Shown here: positions 9,660-20,706 of the stretch, in pieces
Layout of the letters: each line of letters starts with the position of its first letter
Numbering within the stretch: position 1 is the stretch's first letter
Origin: Antonospora locustae
Taxonomy: Eukaryota > Microsporidia
Direction: 5' to 3'
DNA length: 64,000 nt
Assembly: GCA_007674295.1 (NCBI GenBank)
Contig: CM017454.1
Location: 62,001-126,000, forward strand
Translations under genes and position numbers: made by a program
Notes under the pieces: generated by a model
Told to the model about the DNA's origin: nothing
The model's database searches: none
What the model saw: the letters and a program-made list of their open reading frames with translations, nothing else

Positions 9660-9753
9660 GTGTTTAAACACTCATTGAGAAAAAAACCTTCTGGAAACCG
9701 TTCCCAGCTCCAGAGTCAATAAACTTTGCCACTCTTGTACATGTTTTTTTTTT
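9660..9753 (+). ncRNA. Possible small structured RNA ending in a T-run
   Basis: A GC-richer island of about 90 bp in the AT-rich block. It opens with the 10-bp palindrome TGTTTAAACA (9661-9670), contains a 6-bp perfect stem TCTGGA/TCCAGA (9690-9695 with 9709-9714), and ends in T10 (9744-9753), which would serve as an RNA polymerase III terminator on the plus strand. I cannot assign a class. Small stem size makes chance possible. Confidence 0.25.
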
Positions 9754-10884
9754 CTAATTTAGACTACTCGTTTCTAGAGCTTACTTATATTTAAACAAAG
9801 CGTATAAATATTATTTGTTAACAATATAGCTTTATTATTATATATTTTTATTAGTTATATGTCATTTTTATATACTTAAAAAATGGTAGAAATTATTTGG
9901 ATTATACAAATTAATATCCACTACATAATATATAACTTTGAAATTAAATTTTTATAATCAATGAACACAACATAAACAGGTTAAATATATAAAAAAGTGT
10001 CTGAAAAAAGTTTCATGAAATGTTTTGAATTCAGTATTATTTCAATATAGATAAATATGTTGAGAACATAGGTAAAAAGTTAAAAAAATGTATTTGGATA
10101 AAGGTAAATAAAGTATCTAGCAGATAAATGCTTACTTATAGGGTAGTTAAAAATATATTAATATGCTCAAATGAAAAACTAAAAATCAATAAAGAAAACA
10201 TAACTTTATTAAATAACTTTATAAGAGCGTGGCCATTCCTTTTTAAATATTATGTTTTTTATAGAATATTTTATCAACATGTTTAATTATACTATGTAAT
10301 GATGATTTATGAATAAATAAAAAATAGAATAATCTAATCATGTGCAATGTACTAATGAATAGTTACACTTCATAGGTTTTAATGGTTTTTTTTCAATAAC
10401 AAAAAAAAAGACAAAATTTACATAATGATGTTTCTCTGTACTGTTGTATTATTTTTTGAAAAAGTTCTTTAGATTTGATGATATGTCTAAATGAAAACTG
10501 TTATTGTTAAATTAATAATATCAACTTTATTTATTATTTTATTTTCAATTTGTAATTTTAAATAACGAATTTTATGCATAAACTCATTTATATAAAATAA
10601 CATTAATAAAATATGACAAGTAAGTGTTTTCTAGCATTTTAACCATTGAGGGCTTTCTTTTATTTAAATCCCTTTTTGCGAAACAAACACATTGCATATG
10701 GATTACAAATACTTCATAAAAATACATGTGAGGTTTTCGCAGACTATGAATAAAGAATACAGTCTACAGTCTAGAAAACAAAAACTTCCTTTCAAATAAA
10801 ATATATATTATAACCCATTTCATATAGCTTTTTATACAATAATGACCTCACTTCTATAAATTTATTTATAATTTCTGTGAAAGT

Positions 10885-11090
10885 TATGCGTGATATCTTA
10901 AGCGGTCTCGTGTCACAAGAAGTGCCGGAAGGAGATCTGAGATGTTGGAGGCCCAGATTCAGATGGTGACACTATTGAGAACTTTCTGCATTTGGTTGGG
11001 TGCCGAGGCTTATTGAGTGTGGTGCTGGAAACGGTCTTCAGTGGATTGTTTCACACTCGAATGCAACGAGAACATCATTTCTGAATAAAC
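10885..11090. ncRNA. Candidate structured RNA, two hairpin domains
   Basis: About 200 bp of near-balanced composition inside about 85% A+T. Two adjacent domains fold on paper. Domain 1: GTGTCAC (10910-10916) with GTGACAC (10966-10972), enclosing ATCTGA (10935-10940) with TCAGAT (10959-10964). Domain 2: TGCATT (10987-10992) with AATGCA (11060-11065), enclosing GAGTGTG (11015-11021) with CACACTC (11052-11058). All four stems are perfect. ACACTA lies at the junction after stem 1 and an ACA about 5-10 bases after domain 2, reminiscent of a box H/ACA snoRNA, but the large one-sided bulge in domain 1 is unusual for that class. Strand is not decided. Confidence 0.5.
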
Positions 11091-11134
11091 ACACTTATTT
11101 TAAATATATAATACAAAAAAGTTTCTTAGTAAAT

Positions 11135-11188
11135 AAAAAAAAGTATTATCAATAATTAAAAACTAACACAAAAAAAGTATTATCAATA
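11135..11188. repeat. Short direct repeat, 19-bp unit
   Basis: An A-run followed by GTATTATCAATA occurs twice, at about 11136-11154 and 11170-11188, 34 bp apart, immediately after the structured island. It looks like a local duplication; no further copies follow. Confidence 0.6.
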
Positions 11189-14100
11189 CAAGTACTAGAA
11201 TATATATATTTTATGATGAATAATTAATTAGTATAGTTGTAACTTTATTTATATAGTGGGTTTCTAAATTTTGTACAAAAATAATAATTATCATAAAATT
11301 TGTATATAATAAAAATTATTTGTAATAAACTTAAATAGAAAATTTCAAATACTAAATATAGGAAAAATATGTTATAAAATTAAAATAAATAATCATTTAA
11401 TTAAAAGTAGTCAAACATAGATGATTTCTTATATGTTTTTTAATTTTGAATTATATATATTCACTAACTTAAAAATGTTAATATTATTTTTTTTGTAAAT
11501 TTTATTAATATTATTTATTAGATAACCAAATTTGCTTAAATATTATTTTTTTGTTTATAAATTTGAAATACAAATTGACACACTATGAAAATATATTTTA
11601 TTCATATATAAATTGTATAATGTAAGTTGTAAAAATTTATTAAATTATTTGAAATTTGTTTGTAATGTTTTTAACTATATTATAATTAAAAACAATTTTT
11701 ATGTATCTAAGTTTACTTTTAATTATTAATATCTAAATAAATTATAAGGTCATAGTTGTTTAGCATAATTTTTCAAATTTGCAATAATCGATATTTTAAA
11801 CACGTAAATTGAAGTTATTTTAAGTTTTATGATTATATTAAAAAATTAATTAACTTTTTTAGGTAATAGCTTTATTAAAATTTTCAGATCAGGGAAAATT
11901 TATAAAGCGTCTAACGGTCGCGATATACAGCGTGCTCATTAAGCTTTTATTTACGGACATATAATTTTAAAAAAATAATTTTTTTGTTTGTAAAAAATAA
12001 AAATGATTAAGATTAAGAAATATTTTATTTATAGCATGAAAAAACCACTAACACATCATAGATTTGAAAAACTTAAAAATAAGACTTTTATTTATAGATA
12101 GCTATATCATAAAGTTTACTATCTATTATTCTAACTAAAAAATATTTATTTAATAAAAATTAAAAAATTAAATTACTCATGTAACTGAAAATATATAAAC
12201 ATTACAATTTTAATAATATTAATCAACTTTTATAATCGTAGATTTAAATCTTAATTATCTCTTATTTAACAAAACATTATATAGACGTTCTAACATAAAT
12301 GGAATAGATGTAACAATAAATACATTTCATGTAACGTTGGTTGAAATCATTATTTTTTTGATCTATATCATTCGAAGGCAAGCGACGATGCTTAGTAGGA
12401 TGATAAATTAGATTCATTTGCGAAAATAGGACGTAACAACTGATGAACACAATTTATATGGATGTTTTGTAAATAATTTAATAGTTTTAATTTTTTAGTA
12501 AAACTGTTTTCCGAAAAACTGTATAACATATTAAATTTATCTATGAAGACATCATGAAAACATTTATTATCAACGGAGAAATATTAGGCAATTTTCAACC
12601 AGATACTTAATTAAGGACATTTTAATATGTATTCATTCTTCTCTGCTCAGATAGCATAATGCAGAAAATGTGTTTTACAAAATAACTCAAATATGCTATA
12701 GAATACATTTTTACCCTATATAATTAAAGCATAAAAAATACGTAATGATAGAAATATAATTTGTTTAAATTAAATAAATACATTTTCTTATTAAAATAAC
12801 GAAATGAGTTTTTACTTACTATTATCTATATTATTAATTAACTTAAATAGTAGATTTTTAAGATAATAACTTTATTCATGTTCATTTAGAAAAGATTTCT
12901 AAAACTTCTTGGGCAACTGCAATCCATTATGTGCCCGTTGTACTTTGATTCGCCAGATTTTTAAATTAGGTGTAGTTGTTTGATTTTAATACAAAATAAA
13001 ATACTAGTAATAAATATTGAGATAAAGTATTTTGTAAAAGTAATTAAGTTTGTATTTAACAAAACAACAAAATATCTGAATATTATTAAGTGAATTTTTA
13101 GTCATTATTTATTATATGTTATTAAGCTTTGTAAAATATGTAGCCTGAATTTATATCTAATGATTAACTAAAACTATTTTAATCATACAACATTTTCAAT
13201 TTATAAGTTAATACAAAGATTAAGTAAATAAAAAAAAAAATATCCTAAATTCAATTAGTTAAGTTGTATTAACTTATACATTTTATTTTTATCAAGTGAT
13301 AGTGTATATTACATAATACATTATGACTATTAGAATAAAAATATTGATTATTTACTATTTATGCATGTAAAAATAACTATTATTATCAGTTAATCCTATA
13401 AACTAATGGATAAATAATATTTTATATAATATTACTATGAGTTAAATCACCATAAGGTTAACGTTTACGAACTTAAAAATAATGTTAAGGCTAATATAAT
13501 TAGAAATAAGCATAAGGTTAACTATTTATTGATCTTTTTATTAGGAAAATTTCCAGTAAGTATAGAAGCAGCACTTCTAAATGAATACAAGCCAATTAAA
13601 TGGAAAACTAATTTCTAATTTTAAAGACAATAAATTGCATAATAAAGTAAGTTTTTTATAACATATTATTTTTATAAATACTTCATAAGTTATAATCAAT
13701 TACAATGTATTATTATCAGTAAAAGTTGAATTAAAATTACATTATTATGTTTTTATAAATTGAATAAGTTTTTACTTTTTAATGATACTTTATAACAGAA
13801 ATAAAAGATAGTAATAATAACATTATATAATTATTTTTTATAGTAAATGTTAAAATATCTATGACTAAAAAGGCTATAAACAACTTACATATGAAAGAGC
13901 ATTTTACATTCAATAAAGTATTTAATTCAAAAATTATGAAAACGTTTGTTAAAGTTACATTAATATTTAATAATATATCTAAAACTTTTTTCAAATTAAT
14001 ATAAAAAACATTGTTCTATAATAATTGCTGTATTTATTAGAAGTAATATTTTTTAAATATACTATCTATTTTATTATACAATTTTTCATAAAAACAAGAA

Positions 14101-16019
14101 AATAAATAATTAAAAAAGTAAATTTTCCTGAACAGGTATACAAATAAGGTTATTATTACTTTAGAAAAGCAGATAATTATTCAAAATTATAAAAACTCCT
14201 TTTAAATAATGATATTTTTAAGTGAAAATGTTACTATTTACTCACAAAGTTAAATAGATTCATTATGATTAGGGGCTTATATTAATATTATGACAAACAA
14301 AAATATTTTAAAAATTAGTAATAATAGTAGTACGATCAAATGAATTATTGAAAATAGTATAAAATTTTAACTTAAAATTAGTTTAGAAGTAATATTAATT
14401 AAAATATAAATATTTAGTAGTAGATTTTTGTCTATAATTTAGAAAAATAGTATGAACATTAACTAAAAAATATATTAAATATGTTTATTATATACTTATT
14501 GACAAATAAAAGAATTCTAAATTCACTACTTTTAAAAGATCACTAAGTCATGAATAATTATAAAGTTAACTACAAACTTACAAAATTTTAGGAAGTATAT
14601 TTAAATTATAGAAGCCGTATTAAATTTGGAATTTAAGTATATTTTAATATACATAAAGAATTATATTGACTTTTATATTCATAGATTTAGTATAATAATT
14701 GAAATACAAATAAAAACATGTAATCATATTAATGCTATTATTAAATAAGTCATACAATAAAAAAATTAGATTTTATATGAAAAGATATATTCTTGATACC
14801 TTTTTTTTATAAATATGGCTTTAAATATTTATTAAAATTTTATTCAATTAACAAAGTTTATAAATACTTACTTATTTATAGTATTTGTATATATAAACCA
14901 TATCAAATAATGTTTTTATTATAAGATAATAAGTTATTACTCGTTACATTATTAATATAATAATCATATTTTTACTATATTTTTAAAGTTAGTTTTATTT
15001 TTTAAATTATAAAATTATCATGACTACTCTATGAAATAAAAATTATATAAAGCTTATGATATAATATGAAGCTTTTCTTAATAAATAAAATTTCTTTAAT
15101 CATAAAATAGTTTCGCCGACATTTATGTAACAATTTCTAGCATTAAATTCAATAAATACCACTAAGTTTGTGTTATATTTTTACACTGCACTTTGTATAT
15201 GTTAGATTACCTTTTGTCACTATTGTTTTATTCAATATCAATTTATTTATCTATTATACATTTGTATCCCTTGAAATTATTTTTTTTCGCACTCATACAT
15301 AGTACAATGTATTCGTCTAATTTTATTAAATAAAACAATAGCTTCGTTTAATTTGTGATTACTTTTTAATTCGACATTATAATAAGTTATTTGCTATTCT
15401 TTGTAATATTCAACTTCATGCAATTTTTTTCTAGGGGATTATCACTATATTGTTTTTGAATCTTTAGTTTATCGATGACCAATAATATGAAGCCTACTCT
15501 ATATATATTTAGGTATATTCTAAAGACATGGCCATAATTGTTGTAATTGTGTTTTTTTTTGTTTACAATACTGTATATACCTTATAAGTATATTTTATCA
15601 CTATTTTGTGATGCTGCATTAAATAATCAAGAAGATGCTTTTTATCTTCTAATTATACCATACTTTCTCATAACAAATCCATCAATAAAACGCTATAAAT
15701 TGTATCAACTTATGCATTTTTATGAATAAAAGCATTAATTAGAAATATTTACAATTTGACTTTTACGATAAGAAATTATGTTATTGTTAAAAATTAAATT
15801 TAAATGTGCAAAAATTAAAAATATATTTATACAACATTAATAACATGGGTATTTTTTATAATAACATCTTTATTTTAAGAACATAATAATCGAAAATTTT
15901 AAATTAAAAACATTATAAACAACTTGTTACACTTTACATATTAACATTTTATTTACTGTATAATTTTAATTTTCAAGGAGTATAACCACTTAAGAATGGC
16001 CTGCTCATATAAAAATAAA

Positions 16020-16200
16020 AAACCAGATATTTGATATTAAGAATGAGATACACTTAAGAGAGGTGAAACGTGCAAAGAGGATTGCTATATTAGGCAAATA
16101 TGGTAGAAATAGGCATATGTTTAAACAGTTACATCCATAGAAGAGCGGGGATGTTAGTAGAATGAAAAACTGAAGAATTTCGCAAACTGTATCCACAGCA
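16020..16200 (+). pseudogene. Possible decayed coding fragment
   Basis: A GC-richer stretch within the AT-rich block. One plus-strand frame reads charged, protein-like text (KNEIHLREVKRAKRIAIL, then GKYGRNRHMFKQLHP) interrupted by two in-frame stops (TAG, then TGA) with similar-looking text after each. I do not recognise the family. The opposite strand carries an uninterrupted 63-codon frame that is strongly hydrophobic and less protein-like. This may equally be non-coding sequence. Confidence 0.25.
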
Positions 16201-17009
16201 TACGATGTTTTACAACTAGTATAGGCATTTTAATAGTACTTCAAGATTAGAAAACATGGTTAATAAAATTTTTACCTGAAAAGTGTAATATACAGTTGTG
16301 TAAACAGGCTATTCAGGTAATACTATCTCATTCTAAGAGTATATAGCAGATATTTAGAGTACTATCTTATACAATAATGTTCGTTTTAAAATAATAAACA
16401 TTATCTTAAAAAATATTCAAATTATTCGTTTTTCACAATAAAATACATAAAATAATTTTTTAATTTGGCTTCTAATTAATATGCATTAATAATTTTGAAA
16501 AATTTCAAAGCTGTTAAAGAAACTAGATACACTTGTTTGTTTATTATAGAATAAATATAAAAATCAAACAAATTCTTATATTTATAATATTTTTGAATTT
16601 TTATACTAATAGGCTTGTATAATAAGCAGTATATTTTTTTAAATATTATTCTAGAAACTATTTATAGTAAGTAATGTGTTACAGAGATTTTTTTATATGT
16701 TCTCACGATTTTTTTATAATTTAAAATCTAAAACATCATATGTATATCCTCCTTTATTTTTCAAAAACAAGTAAGTATATATTTTATGTCTTTTAGATAA
16801 AATATGTTATCCAAGTTAAATAATAACTAAATCTATTTTTTTAATACATTAATTGTGAAAATTAGATCTAATTTTTCTATCTATATTATTAATAAAACAT
16901 GACTATCATGATTTTGCAATTTAAAGGTTTTCTATACATTAATATAGTAGGCTGATGTTTTAATATTTTTAATAATGATAGAGAAATTGTTATCTAAAAG
17001 TTACTCTTA

Positions 17010-17120
17010 GAAGATAGCTAGGTGCAACTGATTCGTTGCACACATTTGCTACAACAGACACCTTTTACTTTCATAGTTATTTCTAAGCGAACAGTGATTG
17101 TTTGGGAAGTGTATGCTATC
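17010..17120. ncRNA. Candidate structured RNA, closed two-hairpin domain
   Basis: An island in which GATAGC (17013-17018) can pair with GCTATC (17115-17120), enclosing two hairpins: GTGCAAC/GTTGCAC (17022-17028 with 17035-17041, loop TGATTC) and CGAACA/TGTTTG (17088-17093 with 17099-17104, one G-U pair). The segment between the hairpins includes CCTTTTACT (17061-17069), which resembles U5 snRNA loop I, but it has no flanking complementary stem as U5 requires. Composition returns to AT-rich after about 17180. Confidence 0.4.
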
Positions 17121-20100
17121 AAAGTCGTCAGAAAACAAAGTGAAACGAGAATGGTGTACTGCAACAGTGAAATGCTTTAGAAAGCTTCATAATACATAAT
17201 CTTAGTAAAGTTGTTATTTTAAAAATGTAAATAAATTAAAATTATAGTCTAATCGAATATTTGTGTTATTAAAATTTTGTTTTTTAATTATGTATTATAG
17301 TTTACATATACATTAATATTAATTTGTTTATAGTTTTAATATATGATTGTATTTTGCACATGTTAAATTAGACAATGATTATAATATCATTTTGATTAAT
17401 GAATATTATTTTTATACAAATAGTCGTATACAGTAAATGTTCTAATTACTTTATAGTAATGTCTTCATTAAAATTACATATTCCTGTAAAACAAGGACTA
17501 GCAAGCATACAATAGTCAATAAACGACATGGATTTCCGTTCAGGATTCCCTATGTGGTAATTTTATTAATAAAGATGTTAAAAAAACCAACTAACTTAGA
17601 GCTTTCCTAATATGTATCTCGGACAATTATAACCATTGTTTTCTCTACACTTTAGTTCTCAAATATCATATTTTGGTGTTTTAAAAGAGATAAATAATTT
17701 TATATCTACGTATCTGTGAATTTAAGTTATATGTTCTATTTAATGTAAACTAAAATGTAAATTATACATATACTTTTCAGGAATAGTTTTTTATATGAAG
17801 CTACAATTAATGTGTTTTTTATAAATAATTTTAGTGCTCGTTTATGCATCAATTTTTTTAACTACATTAATAAAATGATCATAGAACTCAAGTGTTATTA
17901 TTATTTTAAATTATACATAAAATTGAATGTTTTACTTAATATATAACACGAATTTTATCAAATGTATTTTTAATAACGAAACTATATTCACTTATTTTTT
18001 AAATTAAATTAACTATCAAATTAAAACCTCATTATTAAATATAATTTTCATGTAATACATATATTAAAAAATAAAAACTTTATACGTTTTTTCTACAATA
18101 ATTTTTTTAATAAAATCCTTACATCATGAAATGTTGAATAAATAAAAAATGCTGTAAATATAAATCAAACTTAAATAGTTACAAAAATTAGGATCTTACG
18201 TGCTATAACCAAACTGTTAGAATGCTTATATGAATAAAGTTTATTTATTGAGCATATTATAGGTCCTTAACTGGCTAGGACTATCATGAAAATTCCTAAA
18301 TTATAATTTTAATATTAAGGTTGTTATATAATAAAATTCTTACACAAGTATGATATATTATCATTACAAAACAACATTATAGAATATCATTAATAGAAAA
18401 ACCCATCTATTAATATTAAATAAATATAAAAAACAAATAAGTTATATATTTTAAAGCCTAAATACAAGGCACGTCATTATATCATATACAGGTTTGTTAA
18501 ATTGATGCTTCCTATTAATTTTTTAGATAAATTCGTTAAATAAAAACTATGTAACTTACTTTATAAATATATCAAGCATTAATTATAAAAATTTACAAAA
18601 ATAATTTTAATAGATTAAAATAATGAATTTGAGAATAAAAATCATCATTAATTTACATTATACGAGTTTTACAGGTAATTACAACTATGTTGTTAAAAAT
18701 GTATATATGATGTTTATGATCTTAAACAAACAAATTACATATCTATCAAAATTAATATTTTAAATAATTAAAGAGATTCTAATTTGAAATTTCGAACTAC
18801 ATTAATGGATAAAAATTAACGAAAACTGAGTCAAAAAACCACCCAAAGACGATTTTATTACTAATAAAATTTAAAATATCTTGTAAATATAATTGAATTT
18901 AAGTTAAGTATTTTACTTAACATAAAGGAATTATAAAACACATTTTTGAAGAAAAACTATAAAATAGATAATGGATGATTCCATTTATAATAAACAGATT
19001 TATTAAAAAACACCCTTTAAGTTAATACAACAAAGTCGTGCATATTACAAAATCAACAGTCAAAGGTCGTTGTACTAATAAATAATTAATATAATGAGTA
19101 ATTAATAATAAATATATTTTTTAAAAATAAAATGCAATAAATAAATAATGGAAAGCATAAGCCATATTGAAGAATATTATCAATTGTATGCAAATACCAG
19201 CTAGTATTAAAGTTTAATAGTATGTAAAATCTTATATAGTAATTATATAGCTACTATTGTATAAATTAAATATTAAATAACATTACAATCATAAATAACA
19301 TATTAAGATGTACTTTAATAATTTAGTTTAAATTTGTAAAATTAAAGGCTTTTATTAAAAAATTATTTGTTATGCTGTGAAATATAAATAAATACATAAT
19401 GATATTCTAAAATAAATAGATACCAATTTATTAAACACAGCAAACCAAAATTCTGATTACACAAAGTGAACCGACAGGTAGTAATGTGTTAATAAGCTTT
19501 CAGAAGTGGAATGTTTATAAATTTATACCTTAAACAATTTATACAAATTAACTGTTTTTAATAATATAATCTAAAAAATATTATATAATATATTTATATT
19601 TTTACTTTATAAATCTATAACTCAAAACAATAATTATTTTATCAACATCATCTGTATTTAATTTAATATATTTGTGTATAATTATATATTAAATTTTAAA
19701 AGTTATATAAACTTTGTTTATACTATTTTCAATTCGTTACTATAATATATATTATATTAATAAATTAAATTTAGAATGTAAGAAACATATGAAGTATTTA
19801 GTCTATTCTAAATGTTTAATTTAAGAATATATAATGAAAGTTATATTATTACAAAATTATAATAAATACAGATACTGATTTAACTAACTATAATATAAAA
19901 ATGAGATATTGTATATTATAAATTCTGCAAAGCAATTCTTAGCATAATGATCAACTTTTTAAATTCATTTTTTGTAAGTGTAAATTTAATAAAATAAACT
20001 ATTGTAATCTGCTAAAACTACTAGATATCTCTCTGTTCTATAATAATAGTTGAAAGGACATTCATTAACAATAATACCAATTGTTGTTTTGATATCTAAT

Positions 20101-20629
20101 ATATTATTGATTTTAATATCTCTAGCAAACTTCTATTAAAGAATAAATACACATTAATAAAATTATCTTGACAACATAAAAATTATATAAGTGTTATTTG
20201 TGTTTGTTTTAAAAACTATAATTATATCTATTACTTTATTTGTTATTAGTATGAATTATAAATATTGTAATTGTCAATACATCATTATTTTTAATATATG
20301 TTCTTAATTACATTTTAATTTAAATAATGAGGTTTTTATAATTAATTATATTATTATGTAAAATTCAACAAATAGTATTTGTTTAAAATGTTAATTATAG
20401 TTATCATAATTTCCACCACGATATCAAGGACAGTTATACAATGAATTAATAATAGAGAACGTGATCTGAGGGAATGCATAGGACAATTAAAAAACAAATT
20501 TAGTGAATAATGTAAAGAAAATACAAATAGAAGAGTTTTTACAATGAAATATGATAGAAACTATATATTTTCTCTTTTAATATAGAGTAAAGTTAAATTA
20601 TTATAATTAATTATTAAAATTCTTTTTAA

Positions 20630-20706
20630 GGCGACAACTTCATTTAATTTTTAAAGTAAATGAAGCTGTCTAATGTGTATTGGCCGGTTGCACGCCACAT
20701 TTTTTG
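20630..20706 (+). ncRNA. Candidate small RNA: strong hairpin, second stem, T6
   Basis: GACA-a-CTTCATTTA (20633-20646) pairs with TAAATGAAG-c-TGTC (20657-20670): 13 base pairs around a single A-C mismatch with a 10-nt loop. A second, weaker hairpin follows (ATGT and GGC pairing with GCC and ACAT, about 20673-20701), then a run of six T, a typical Pol III stop. The compact order hairpin-hairpin-T-run argues for a short plus-strand transcript. No class is assigned. Confidence 0.4.

Noticed and set aside
11072..11082. ATCATTTCT as box A of U3 snoRNA
   Set aside because: In U3 it lies near the 5' end and is followed by boxes B, C and D. Here it is at the end of the island with plain AT-rich sequence after it.
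13779..16196. Hydrophobic small frames at 13779-13994, 15547-15729 and 16005-16196
   Set aside because: AT-rich sequence automatically encodes Ile, Leu, Phe and Tyr, so apparent membrane proteins arise by composition alone.
17061..17069. CCTTTTACT as loop I of U5 snRNA
   Set aside because: U5 needs this sequence at the tip of a stem; the flanks here are not complementary and no Sm-site plus terminal hairpin follows.
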